From the NCBI GenBank assembly GCA_020099315.1, contig CP083650.1, forward strand, positions 434,001-498,000: a DNA stretch of 64,000 nt, in the 5' to 3' direction. The notes beneath the pieces were generated by a model. The model saw only the letters and a program-made list of their open reading frames with translations. It was not told the origin of the DNA and searched no databases. Positions 37,966 through 48,325 of the stretch are shown one piece after another; the first letter of the stretch is position 1; every line of letters starts with the position of its first letter. The stretch comes from Citrobacter europaeus (GTDB taxonomy: Bacteria; Pseudomonadota; Gammaproteobacteria; Enterobacterales; Enterobacteriaceae). A program made the position numbers and the translations under genes.

Positions 37966-39066
37966 GTGATAATCATAAGATATCTGGTTCGGGAAACGCT
38001 CAAAAGCCAACTTGCGATCCTATTCATCCTGCTTTTGATCTTCTTTTGTCAAAAGCTGGTCAGGATCCTTGGTGCGGCGGTTGACGGTGATATCCCGGCG
38101 AATCTGGTGCTCTCGCTGCTGGGGCTGGGCGTGCCAGAAATGGCGCAACTTATCTTGCCCTTAAGCCTGTTCCTCGGGCTGCTGATGACGCTGGGCAAAC
38201 TGTATACCGAAAGTGAAATTACGGTCATGCACGCCTGCGGGCTGAGCAAGGCTGTATTAGTGAAAGCGGCGATGGTGCTGGCGCTGTTTACCAGTATTAT
38301 TGCGGCGGTCAACGTGATGTGGGCTGGACCGTGGTCCTCCAGACATCAGGACGAAGTGCTGGCGGAGGCGAAAGCGAACCCCGGTATGGCGGCGCTCGCT
38401 CAGGGCCAGTTCCAGCAGGCGACTAACGGCGGTTCGGTGCTGTTTATCGAAAGCGTTGACGGCAGCAACTTCAAAGATGTGTTCCTCGCGCAAATCCGCC
38501 CGAAAGGTAACGCCCGTCCTTCGGTGGTGGTAGCGGATTCCGGACATCTTACCCAGACGCGCGATGGCTCTCAGATCGTGACGCTTAACCAGGGTACGCG
38601 CTTTGAAGGGACCGCGCTGCTGCGCGATTTCCGCATTACTGACTTCCAGGATTATCAGGCGATTATCGGTCATCAGGCCGTGGCGCTGGATCCAAACGAT
38701 ACCGACCAGATGAACATGCGTACCCTGTGGACGACCGATACCGATCGCGCCCGCGCGGAGCTGACCTGGCGTATCACGTTAGTATTCACCGTATTTATGA
38801 TGGCGCTGATGGTCGTACCGCTGAGCGTGGTGAACCCGCGTCAGGGTCGCGTACTGTCGATGCTGCCAGCCATGCTGCTCTATTTGCTGTTCTTCCTGGT
38901 GCAGACGTCGCTGAAGTCGAACGGCGGTAAAGGTAAGCTGGATCCGGTATTCTGGATGTGGACGGTTAACCTGGCGTATCTGGCGCTGGCGATTGTGCTT
39001 AACCTCTGGGATACGGTGCCGATGCGCCGCTTGCGTGCCCGTTTTATGCGTAAAGGAGCGGTATAA
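37966..39066 (+). CDS. lptF: LptF, LPS-export ABC transporter permease
   Basis: One of the two inner-membrane permeases that extract LPS and pass it to LptC with LptB2. The 366-residue protein has paired N-terminal and C-terminal membrane segments around a periplasmic beta-jellyroll (about residues 130-260). It starts with GTG (read as Met, MIIIRYLVRETLKSQL) as in E. coli; there is no alternative ATG that keeps the conserved N-terminus. It overlaps lptG (TAATG). Confidence 0.98.
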   Translation: MIIIRYLVRETLKSQLAILFILLLIFFCQKLVRILGAAVDGDIPANLVLSLLGLGVPEMAQLILPLSLFLGLLMTLGKLYTESEITVMHACGLSKAVLVKAAMVLALFTSIIAAVNVMWAGPWSSRHQDEVLAEAKANPGMAALAQGQFQQATNGGSVLFIESVDGSNFKDVFLAQIRPKGNARPSVVVADSGHLTQTRDGSQIVTLNQGTRFEGTALLRDFRITDFQDYQAIIGHQAVALDPNDTDQMNMRTLWTTDTDRARAELTWRITLVFTVFMMALMVVPLSVVNPRQGRVLSMLPAMLLYLLFFLVQTSLKSNGGKGKLDPVFWMWTVNLAYLALAIVLNLWDTVPMRRLRARFMRKGAV

Positions 39067-40148
39067 TGCAGCCCTTTGGTGTACTTGACCGCTATATCGG
39101 TAAAACCATTTTCACCACCATCATGATGACATTGTTCATGTTGGTGTCGCTCTCCGGGATCATCAAGTTTGTCGACCAGCTGAAAAAAGCCGGGCAGGGG
39201 AGCTACGATGCGATGGGCGCGGGGCTGTATACCCTGCTCAGCGCGCCGAAAGATATCCAGATCTTCTTCCCGATGGCGGCGCTGCTGGGTGCTTTGTTGG
39301 GTCTGGGCATGCTGGCCCAGCGCAGCGAACTGGTGGTGATGCAGGCTTCCGGTTTTACCCGTATGCAGGTGGCGTTGTCGGTGATGAAAACCGCGATTCC
39401 GCTGGTGCTGCTGACGATGGCCATCGGTGAATGGGTGGCGCCGCAGGGTGAACAGATGGCGCGTAACTACCGTGCGCAGCAGATGTACGGCGGCTCGTTG
39501 CTCTCCACCCAGCAGGGATTGTGGGCGAAAGATGGCGACAGCTTTGTCTACATCGAGCGGGTGAAAGGCGACGCCGAGTTAGGTGGGATTAGCATCTACT
39601 CCTTTAACGACAAACGCCGTCTGCAGTCCGTTCGCTATGCCGCAAGCGCGACGTTTGACCCGGAACAAAAGGTCTGGCGTCTGGCGCAGGTGGATGAATC
39701 CAACCTGACCGATCCGAAGCAAATCACCGGATCGCAAACGGTGAGCGGTACCTGGAAAACCAACCTTACGCCCGACAAGCTCGGCGTCGTGGCGTTGGAT
39801 CCTGATGCGCTGTCGATTAGCGGTCTGCATAACTACGTGAAGTACCTGAAGTCGAGCGGCCAGGACGCCGGACGCTATCAGCTCAATATGTGGAGCAAAG
39901 TCTTCCAGCCGCTGTCTGTGGCGGTCATGATGCTGATGGCGCTGTCGTTTATCTTTGGTCCGCTGCGTAGCGTGCCGATGGGCGTGCGCGTGGTGACAGG
40001 GATTAGCTTTGGCTTTGTGTTCTATGTGCTGGACCAAATCTTTGGCCCGCTGACGCTGGTGTACGGCATTCCGCCGATTATCGGTGCGCTGTTGCCAAGC
40101 GCCAGCTTCTTCCTGATTAGCCTGTGGCTGATGCTGCGTAAGTCGTAA
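39066..40148 (+). CDS. lptG: LptG, LPS-export ABC transporter permease
   Basis: Partner of LptF. The 360-residue protein begins MQPFGVLDRYIGKTIF. It has three N-terminal membrane segments including LFMLVSLSGIIKFVDQLKKAG (in parts), a periplasmic jellyroll, and three C-terminal segments ending SASFFLISLWLMLRKS. Its start overlaps the lptF stop by one base, so the pair is translationally coupled at equal amounts, which suits a heterodimer. Confidence 0.98.
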   Translation: MQPFGVLDRYIGKTIFTTIMMTLFMLVSLSGIIKFVDQLKKAGQGSYDAMGAGLYTLLSAPKDIQIFFPMAALLGALLGLGMLAQRSELVVMQASGFTRMQVALSVMKTAIPLVLLTMAIGEWVAPQGEQMARNYRAQQMYGGSLLSTQQGLWAKDGDSFVYIERVKGDAELGGISIYSFNDKRRLQSVRYAASATFDPEQKVWRLAQVDESNLTDPKQITGSQTVSGTWKTNLTPDKLGVVALDPDALSISGLHNYVKYLKSSGQDAGRYQLNMWSKVFQPLSVAVMMLMALSFIFGPLRSVPMGVRVVTGISFGFVFYVLDQIFGPLTLVYGIPPIIGALLPSASFFLISLWLMLRKS

Positions 40149-40154
40149 TATCTA

Positions 40155-40178
40155 CCCCTCCCGCTGTGCGGGAGGGGG
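40155..40178. terminator. Shared terminator between lptG and yjgR
   Basis: Stem CCCCTCCCGC / GCGGGAGGGG with a three-base loop, followed by CTTCCTGTT, between converging genes. The T tract is interrupted, so efficiency is uncertain. Confidence 0.7.
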
Positions 40179-40185
40179 CTTCCTG

Positions 40186-41688
<1,503 letters not shown>

Positions 41689-41767
41689 TGAGATTTCCTC
41701 CATTTATCCTGCCTGGAGTATAGGCAATGTCCATCAAAGAGAATATGCGATGGCGAGAGAAAATGAG

Positions 41768-42766
41768 TTAAAGCGTATTGCCGTGGTAAATCTGATACCC
41801 CAAATCCACGGTGTTGTGATTATGGTCGTTGTTCTTGATTTTGCTCAGCAGCATCTGTGCCGCCATACGGCCAATGTCGAAACGCGGAGTGATCACGCTG
41901 GCGAGGCTGGGGATCATCTGCCGGCCCATTTCCAGCCCGTGAAAACCAGCAATCGAGATCTGCTCCGGAACGGCCAGCTCGCGTTCGCGGCACAGCAGCA
42001 GCGCGCCCATCGCGATGTCGTCGTTGGTACAAAACACGCCGTCTAAATCCGGATGAGCGGTGAGCGCGTCCCGCATCATCTGGGTGCCAAGATGAATAGA
42101 GGAAATAGATCGCGGATTGACGCGCAGCGGCGTCAGACCCCGACGCGTCATGGCATCGCAATAGCCGCGATAGCGCTGTTCATCGCGGACATCATCTTTT
42201 GAACCAAGGTAGAGGATTTTGCGGCGCTGGCGTTTGTCCAGCATGGTGCTGACCATATCAAACGCCGCCTGACGGTTATCGAACCCTACTTCCATGTCCA
42301 GACGATCGCCCTGAATATCCATCAGTTCTACCACCGGTATGTTGGCTGAACGCAGAAATTTAACCGTGCGCAGAGTGTGATATTTCTCGGACAGGATAAT
42401 GCCGTCGATATTATACGACAGCAGATTGATCACCGACTCTTCCTCGGATTCCCGGTCATAATTGTAGTTGGCGATCAGCGTCTGATAATTATGGTCGGAG
42501 GTGACCGATTCAATACCGGCCAGAATGTCGGCGAACAGTTGGTTTTGAAACGAGGGGATCAGCACGCCGAGCGTATAGCTTTGCGCGTTCAGTAGCATCG
42601 CGGGCGCGCGGTTAGGGATGTAATTAATCTCCTCCATAATCTGCGCAATGCGTTCACCGGTTTCCTTTGCGACCTTTTTCGGCGAGCGAATGTAGCGGCT
42701 CACCGTCATTTTGGTCACGCCCGCCAGCGTGGCGATGTCTTGCAAAGAAATTCTGTGGTTCCTCAT
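41768..42766 (-). CDS. idnR: IdnR, LacI-family regulator of L-idonate catabolism
   Basis: A 332-residue regulator. The N-terminal LacI helix-turn-helix (ISLQDIATLAGVTKMTVSRY) is followed by an effector domain that in E. coli senses L-idonate or 5-ketogluconate and activates idn while repressing gnt genes. It is the last gene of the idnDOTR operon order and lies 52 bp after idnT. The operator candidate for this type of regulator is at 46181-46196. Confidence 0.95.
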   Translation of the reverse strand: MRNHRISLQDIATLAGVTKMTVSRYIRSPKKVAKETGERIAQIMEEINYIPNRAPAMLLNAQSYTLGVLIPSFQNQLFADILAGIESVTSDHNYQTLIANYNYDRESEEESVINLLSYNIDGIILSEKYHTLRTVKFLRSANIPVVELMDIQGDRLDMEVGFDNRQAAFDMVSTMLDKRQRRKILYLGSKDDVRDEQRYRGYCDAMTRRGLTPLRVNPRSISSIHLGTQMMRDALTAHPDLDGVFCTNDDIAMGALLLCRERELAVPEQISIAGFHGLEMGRQMIPSLASVITPRFDIGRMAAQMLLSKIKNNDHNHNTVDLGYQIYHGNTL

Positions 42767-42818
42767 CTTCTCTCCAGTACCGGGGAGCGCTGACCTGTGC
42801 TCCCCGGTGATGACCGTT

Positions 42819-44138
42819 TTAATGCAGGATGGCGTTCAGCGCCAGAACGCCCAGCAGACCCATAATGGAAATCAGCGTTTCCATCACCGTCCAGGTGCGC
42901 AACGTTTCCCCCACGCTGAGATTAAAATAGCCTTTAAACAGCCAGAATCCCGGATCGTTAACGTGGGAGGCAATCACGCTGCCCGCGCCGGTAGCCAGCA
43001 CCATCAGCGCCGGGTCGGCGTGGGTGACGTTAATAATCGGCAGCACCACGCCTGCGGTAGTGATCGCCGCCACGGTGGCTGAACCGAGCGCGATGCGCAG
43101 CAACGCGGCTACCGTCCAGCACATCAGCAGCGGAGAAAGCGACGTGCCGGTCATCAGGTGCGAGATGTATTGCCCCACGCCGCTGTCGACCAGAACCTGC
43201 TTAAACGCGCCGCCCCCGGCGATGATGAACACAATCATCGCGATCGCGCCGATAGAGTCGCCAATGATATCCATAATTTGCTCGATCGTCCGTCCGTTAC
43301 GGCGACCAAGGGTAAAAATGGCGAGCACGATAGCGATAAACAACGCGACCGCAGGGTTGCCGATAAACTCAAAGAACACCCGCACGCTGTTGGTTTTCGG
43401 CAGCGTAATTTCGCACACTGCGGCGACCGCCATCAGTATGACCGGGATTACCGCCGCAAAGATACTGTTCCAGAACGACGGCATCTCTTCTTCAGTGAAC
43501 AGATGCGGGTTGAATAACCCTTCCGGCGGCGCTTTCTCAAAGCGGGTCAGCAGCTTAGAAAACAGCGGCCCGGCGACAATCACCGTCGGGATAGTAATAA
43601 TAAATCCGTACAGCAGGGTGGTGCCGAGATTGGCCTCGAAAATGGTGGCAATCGCGGTAGGCCCCGGATGCGGCGGCAGAAAACAGTGGGTCACGGACAA
43701 TGCTGCCACCATTGGCACGCCAACATACAGCAGCGGCAGACCGGAAGAGGCCACCACCGTAAATACCAGCGGCAGCAGCAGAACAAAGCCGACTTCGAAG
43801 AACATCGCCAGACCGACCACCAGACCGGTGATCACCAGCGCCCACTGCACACGTTTTTTACCGAACGTGCCAATCAGCGTGGTGGCGATGCGCTGAGCCG
43901 CGCCGGTATCGGAAATCAGCTTACCGAGCATCGCGCCGAACCCGAGGATCATCGCCAGCCCGCCGAGCGTCCCGCCGATCCCATTTTGTATTGAGTGCAG
44001 AACGGCCTGGGCATCCATCCCTTCGGCAAAACCAACGACCGCCGCCACCAGGACCAGAGCAATAAAGCCGTTAACTTTAAAGCCAATCATCAGGACCAGG
44101 AGCAGCGCGACGCCTGCCGCAATTATTATTAATGGCAT
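42819..44138 (-). CDS. idnT: IdnT, L-idonate/5-ketogluconate/gluconate H+ symporter
   Basis: A 439-residue GntP-family permease with about 12-14 hydrophobic segments, beginning MPLIIIAAGVALLLVLMIGF. It contains the family stretches LSVTHCFLPPHPGPTA and SATVAAITTAGVVLP. ATG 44138 gives the E. coli length. The open frame to 44171 lacks a Shine-Dalgarno. It brings in L-idonate for IdnD. Confidence 0.95.
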   Translation of the reverse strand: MPLIIIAAGVALLLVLMIGFKVNGFIALVLVAAVVGFAEGMDAQAVLHSIQNGIGGTLGGLAMILGFGAMLGKLISDTGAAQRIATTLIGTFGKKRVQWALVITGLVVGLAMFFEVGFVLLLPLVFTVVASSGLPLLYVGVPMVAALSVTHCFLPPHPGPTAIATIFEANLGTTLLYGFIITIPTVIVAGPLFSKLLTRFEKAPPEGLFNPHLFTEEEMPSFWNSIFAAVIPVILMAVAAVCEITLPKTNSVRVFFEFIGNPAVALFIAIVLAIFTLGRRNGRTIEQIMDIIGDSIGAIAMIVFIIAGGGAFKQVLVDSGVGQYISHLMTGTSLSPLLMCWTVAALLRIALGSATVAAITTAGVVLPIINVTHADPALMVLATGAGSVIASHVNDPGFWLFKGYFNLSVGETLRTWTVMETLISIMGLLGVLALNAILH

Positions 44139-44261
44139 AATCGTTTCTCTTATATCCCCGTCATACTTCAAGTTGCAGGTGTGTTGGCTACAGCTCGAAT
44201 TATTTAGGGGGGAGCCAAAAATGCAGCGCCTGGGCGCTGCGTGATGTTGCGTTGTGTGGTA

Positions 44262-45026
44262 TCAGACGGCGACCAGCATGCCGCCATCGACAAACAACAG
44301 GTGACCGTTTACAAAATCGGATGCTTTAGAAGAGAGAAATACCGCCGCGCCGATCAGCTCCTGCGGATCGCCCCAGCGCGCGGCTGGCGTACGTTTGCAC
44401 AACCAGGAGGTGAAAGCTTCATCCTCGACCAGCGCTTTGGTCATTTCGGTTTTGAAGTAGCCCGGCGCGATACCGTTGACCTGGATATTATGGCGTGCCA
44501 GCTCAACGCACATCCCGCGGGTGAGCATTTTTACCGCGCCTTTGGAGGCGGCGTACGGCGTAATGGTGTCGCGGCCCAGTTCACTCTGCATGGAACAGAT
44601 GTTGATGACCTTCCCGGCCTGGCGTTCCACCATGCGACGCGTTACCGCCTGCGAGACCAGGAATACCGCCGTCTGGTTAACGGCAATCACATCGTTCCAG
44701 TCCTGTTCCGGGAACTCGGTAAACGGATGGCGACGCTGGATACCGGCGTTATTCACCAGCACATCAATTTGGCCAATGTCTTTTTCGATATGCTCGATGG
44801 CGGCATCAATGTCCTGTTTATGCGTAACATTGAACGGCGCGGCAACGGCGCGGATCCCTTCCTGCTGCAGTTTGGCGACGGCGGCCTCCGCGCGCTCTGG
44901 CGTAATATCATTGACGATAATCTGCGCGCCATATTTACCCAGCCCGGTCGCCAGTAAATAACCAATACCCTGAGCCGAACCGGTGATCAGAATGTTTTTG
45001 CCGTCCAGTGAAAAAAGATCGTTCAT
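44262..45026 (-). CDS. idnO: IdnO, 5-keto-D-gluconate 5-reductase
   Basis: Short-chain dehydrogenase interconverting 5-ketogluconate and D-gluconate with NADP(H). The 254-residue protein has the cofactor motif TGSAQGIG near residue 15, NNAGIQ, and the catalytic Tyr-Lys motif YAASK. Two ATGs are in tandem (45029, 45026) after AAGGAATAAC. I chose the second to match E. coli length. It lies 11 bp after idnD. Confidence 0.95.
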   Translation of the reverse strand: MNDLFSLDGKNILITGSAQGIGYLLATGLGKYGAQIIVNDITPERAEAAVAKLQQEGIRAVAAPFNVTHKQDIDAAIEHIEKDIGQIDVLVNNAGIQRRHPFTEFPEQDWNDVIAVNQTAVFLVSQAVTRRMVERQAGKVINICSMQSELGRDTITPYAASKGAVKMLTRGMCVELARHNIQVNGIAPGYFKTEMTKALVEDEAFTSWLCKRTPAARWGDPQELIGAAVFLSSKASDFVNGHLLFVDGGMLVAV

Positions 45027-45037
45027 CATGTTATTCC

Positions 45038-46081
45038 TTATTTTGTTTCTGCAAAAACGAGCTGGACTTTCGCCGCCTGGGTTTTATCCCCGGCGAAGAT
45101 CAGCGCCTGTTCAAGCTCGGTAAACGGATATTCGGCGCTGAGTAACGGCAGCGGATCGATAACGTTATTCGCCAGCCACGACACCGCGGTGTTGAACTCG
45201 GTGGTAAAGCGGAACGAGCCTTTGAGCGCGATCTCTTTGCCGATCAGCATCATCATCGGGAAGTCCGGCACCGCGCCGCCCATGCCGACCTGCACCATCA
45301 CGCCTTTTGCGCGGGTGACTTCCAGACAGGTGGTGATTGAGGATGGATGGCCGGAGACTTCGAAGCTGACGTCGAAGTAGCCTTTCTCTTTTTTCCACTC
45401 GTCGAGCGAGTCCTGTTGCGGGTTAATCAGCGTGTCAGCCCCCATCTGCTGGGCAAGCGACAGCGAGCGCGGGCTGATATCAGCACAGACAATCTCTGCT
45501 GCGCCGAGCGTTTTCACCGCGCTGACGATCAGACAGCCGATAGGACCGACGCCGGAGATAAACACGCGCTTGCCCTGCAGGTCGCCCGCTTCATGCGCGG
45601 CGTGGATCGCTACCGCCAGCGGTTCGGCAAAGGCCATGACTTTTTCATCGGCCTCTTGCGGGTAAGGGATGCACTGCGCAGTATCGACGGTTTTAAACCG
45701 GGTAAAACCGCCGTCGACGTGGGGAAAATACATGGCGCTGCCAAAAAAGCGCATTTCCGTGCACTGGTTTTCTTCGTGCTGCAAACAGTATTTACAGTGG
45801 CCACACGGCTTCGACGGATTAATAGCCACCGACTGACCTTCATGTAATTCTTTTGAATCGCTGCGCACCACTTTACCAATAACTTCATGGCCTAAAATCA
45901 TCGGCGCTTTAACGGTAAAATTACCGACTTTCCCTTCCTGGTAATAATGTAAATCGGAACCACAAATACCGCCGCGAGTAATTTGTACTAATGTTCCTTT
46001 ATTATCCCATTCAATATTTTGGTCGGTTATGGCAACAGTTTTCTTACCCGCAACAACGCAGGATTGGGTTTTGACTTGCAT
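45038..46081 (-). CDS. idnD: IdnD, L-idonate 5-dehydrogenase
   Basis: Zinc-dependent medium-chain dehydrogenase that oxidises L-idonate to 5-ketogluconate. The 347-residue protein has the catalytic zinc site GGICGSDLHYY and GHEVIGKV, the structural zinc loop CGHCKYCLQHEENQC, and the NAD(P) motif SGVGPIGCLIV. It is the first gene of idnDOTR, divergent from idnK, and four residues longer at the C-terminus than the E. coli protein. Confidence 0.95.
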   Translation of the reverse strand: MQVKTQSCVVAGKKTVAITDQNIEWDNKGTLVQITRGGICGSDLHYYQEGKVGNFTVKAPMILGHEVIGKVVRSDSKELHEGQSVAINPSKPCGHCKYCLQHEENQCTEMRFFGSAMYFPHVDGGFTRFKTVDTAQCIPYPQEADEKVMAFAEPLAVAIHAAHEAGDLQGKRVFISGVGPIGCLIVSAVKTLGAAEIVCADISPRSLSLAQQMGADTLINPQQDSLDEWKKEKGYFDVSFEVSGHPSSITTCLEVTRAKGVMVQVGMGGAVPDFPMMMLIGKEIALKGSFRFTTEFNTAVSWLANNVIDPLPLLSAEYPFTELEQALIFAGDKTQAAKVQLVFAETK

Positions 46082-46143
46082 AAATGCCTCACTGGTCAGG
46101 TAGTAACCTCGGCAGCATTTAAACGGTTTTGATTGTTATTATT

Positions 46144-46159
46144 TGTGACGCAGGTCACG
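46144..46159. promoter_or_regulatory. CRP site in the idnD-idnK intergenic region
   Basis: TGTGACGCAGGTCACG matches TGTGAN6TCACA at nine of ten positions, about 63 bp upstream of the idnD start. This fits the known catabolite control of the idn genes. Confidence 0.75.
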
Positions 46160-46180
46160 CTGGAAAATTGTTACACTACA

Positions 46181-46196
46181 ATGTTACGCATAACGT
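46181..46196. promoter_or_regulatory. IdnR/GntR-type operator
   Basis: ATGTTACGCATAACGT is an imperfect palindrome with the CG-centred ATGTTA...TAACAT form of gluconate/idonate operators. It lies 21 bp from the CRP site, in the shared promoter region of idnD and idnK. Confidence 0.6.
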
Positions 46197-46297
46197 GATG
46201 CGCCTTGTAAATCTACGCAGCCGCGGCGAAAAAAGGTGAATTCTGCAATGTGGAAGGGGTAGTATCGCGCCATGGAATATGAATCTGGAGTTTTTTG

Positions 46298-46819
46298 ATG
46301 GCCGGGGAAAGTTATATTTTGATGGGCGTTTCGGGTAGCGGTAAATCTTTAATTGGCAGTAAAGTCGCCGCAGTGTTATCGGCTAAATTTATTGATGGCG
46401 ACGATCTCCATCCGGCCAAAAATATTGATAAAATGTCTGAAGGTATTCCATTAACCGATGAAGACCGACTACCGTGGTTAACACGATTAAATGACGCCTC
46501 ATACAGTTTATATAAAAAGAATGAGACCGGGTTTATTGTTTGCTCGTCATTAAAAAAACAGTATCGCGATATATTGCGTCAGGGCAGCCCGAATGTACAT
46601 TTCCTGTGGCTGGACGGCGACTACGAGACTATTCTGGCGCGCATGCAGCGTCGGGCAGGGCATTTTATGCCGGTGGGATTACTCAAAAGCCAGTTCGATG
46701 CGCTGGAGTGCCCGCAGGAGGATGAACGCGATATTGCCCGCATCGACGTGAACCATGACATCGAGCATGTGACGGAACAGTGCCGCCAGGCGGTGCTCGC
46801 GTTTCGTAACGGGCAATAG
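46298..46819 (+). CDS. idnK: IdnK, D-gluconate kinase
   Basis: Thermosensitive-type gluconate kinase that phosphorylates D-gluconate for entry into the Entner-Doudoroff and pentose phosphate routes. The 173-residue protein has Walker A GVSGSGKS at about residue 10 and the gluconate kinase stretches DGDDLHPAKN and RAGHFMPVGLL. GGAG lies seven bases before the ATG at 46298; an in-frame TTG precedes it. It is shorter at the C-terminus than the E. coli protein as I recall it (187 residues). It is divergent from idnDOTR. Confidence 0.95.
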   Translation: MAGESYILMGVSGSGKSLIGSKVAAVLSAKFIDGDDLHPAKNIDKMSEGIPLTDEDRLPWLTRLNDASYSLYKKNETGFIVCSSLKKQYRDILRQGSPNVHFLWLDGDYETILARMQRRAGHFMPVGLLKSQFDALECPQEDERDIARIDVNHDIEHVTEQCRQAVLAFRNGQ

Positions 46820-46849
46820 GCCCAGCCCCTTGCGGGACTGAGCCCGGCA

Positions 46850-47869
46850 TCAGAAGTCGGCTTTCAGCACCACGCGGTAGCGGGCCTTGCCATCACGCAC
46901 GTGCTGGATAGCGTCGTTAATTTGCGACATCGGGTACAGCTCGGTGGTAGGCGACACCTTGCTGCGACCGGCAAACTTCATCAGCTTGCGCAGTTCGAAC
47001 GGCGTACCGGTCGCCGAACCGGAGATGCTGCGATCGCCAGCTATCAAAGTGAACGCCGGCACCGGCAGCGGCTTCAGCACCGCGCCGACGGTATGGAAGT
47101 TACCGCCGTAGGCCAGCGCTTCAAAATAGGGCTGCCAGTCGAGATCGACGTTAACCGTGTTAATAATGAGATCGAACTGGCCCGCCAGCGCTTTTAGCGC
47201 ATCCGGATCGCGGCTGTTGACCACCTTATCCGCCCCCATCGCCAGCACTTCCTGCTCTTTCGCTGGATTGGAGCTGAACGCGGTGACTTCGCAACCCATC
47301 GCGTGTAACAACTTAATGGCGATATGCCCCAGGCCGCCGATGCCGATCACCCCAACGCGGCTGGTGGCGGTGATATGGTGCATCAGCAGCGGTTTGAACA
47401 CCGTGATGCCGCCGCACAGCAAGGGACCGGCCGCCGCAAGGTCGATGCTCTCCGGCAAGGGGATCACCCACTGCCAGTCGGCCCGCAGCTTCTCGGCAAA
47501 GCCGCCGCGATTAAGAATCGTGGGCACGGAGCCTTCCAGGCAGTTGATCTGATTGCCGCTGATACAGGCGTCGCAATGCCCGCAGCTGCGCGCCGTCCAG
47601 CCAATCCCAACGCGCTGACCAACCTTCAGACCCTTATCTTGCGCCGCGCTGCCGAGCGCCGCCACGCGACCAATCACCTCATGCCCGGCAACCAGCGGAT
47701 ACTGAGAGAATCCCCATTCGTTGTCGATCATCGACAAATCAGAATGGCAGATACCGCAGTAATCGACCTGCACTTCGACATCTTCCGGCTTAAGCTCGCC
47801 CGCATCATATTCATAGAGTTCGAGTTCGCTGCCCGCCGCTTTTGCAGCGTAGCTTTTTATCATCGACAT
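46850..47869 (-). CDS. ahr: Ahr (YjgB), NADPH-dependent aldehyde reductase
   Basis: Zinc-dependent medium-chain alcohol/aldehyde reductase with broad aldehyde range in E. coli. The 339-residue protein has the catalytic zinc segment CGICHSDL and GHEVIGRV, the structural zinc loop CGHCDACISGNQINC, and the cofactor motif GIGGLGHIAIK. Length equals E. coli Ahr. It is the last backbone gene before leuX, 220 bp away. Confidence 0.96.
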   Translation of the reverse strand: MSMIKSYAAKAAGSELELYEYDAGELKPEDVEVQVDYCGICHSDLSMIDNEWGFSQYPLVAGHEVIGRVAALGSAAQDKGLKVGQRVGIGWTARSCGHCDACISGNQINCLEGSVPTILNRGGFAEKLRADWQWVIPLPESIDLAAAGPLLCGGITVFKPLLMHHITATSRVGVIGIGGLGHIAIKLLHAMGCEVTAFSSNPAKEQEVLAMGADKVVNSRDPDALKALAGQFDLIINTVNVDLDWQPYFEALAYGGNFHTVGAVLKPLPVPAFTLIAGDRSISGSATGTPFELRKLMKFAGRSKVSPTTELYPMSQINDAIQHVRDGKARYRVVLKADF

Positions 47870-48089
47870 CGTGTTTCCCTCAGTGTGGTGTTGAACTGGA
47901 AGTGTAGAGCATGAGGAAACGGGACGCTTCGCAGAAGGGGGGATTAAGGTGGGGGCAAACTGTGATGATGGTTACAGGTAAGAAAGGTAATGCTGAAATT
48001 TTCAACACTTAGCGAGCCGGACACACGCTGGCACTTGCATGGTGGCGCACGACAGGTATAATCCACAACGTTTTCCGCATCCCTTCCGT

Positions 48090-48174
48090 GCCGGAGTGGC
48101 GAAATCGGTAGACGCAGTTGATTCAAAATCAACCGTAGAAATACGTGCCGGTTCGAGTCCGGCCTTCGGCACCA
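48090..48174 (+). tRNA. leuX: tRNA-Leu (anticodon CAA), leuX
   Basis: An 85-nt tRNA including CCA. The acceptor arm GCCGGAG / CTTCGGC includes one G-U pair, the D-loop is GAAATCGGTAGACGC, the anticodon stem-loop GTTGATTCAAAATCAAC has anticodon CAA, the variable arm is long as for Leu, and the T arm is GCCGGTTCGAGTCCGGC. It is nearly identical to E. coli leuX. Its 3' half is the attachment site of the island that follows. Confidence 0.98.
48152..48168 (+). repeat. attL core within the 3' end of leuX
   Basis: TTCGAGTCCGGCCTTCG recurs exactly at 56399-56415. Such a tRNA 3'-end repeat is the signature of P4-type integrase insertion. Integration here keeps an intact tRNA on the left. Confidence 0.88.
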
Positions 48175-48325
48175 TTAGTACTTCCAAGACCGTCCAAGAA
48201 AGTCCAATTATCCCTTTAGAATCAATGATTGTAGCGGTTTTTCCGTCCTGATTCGTCCGAGGTAGTCCGTTGAAATCCGGATGCCATTGGGGGCATCTTA
48301 ACTTCGATTAGATATGTGCCCCCAA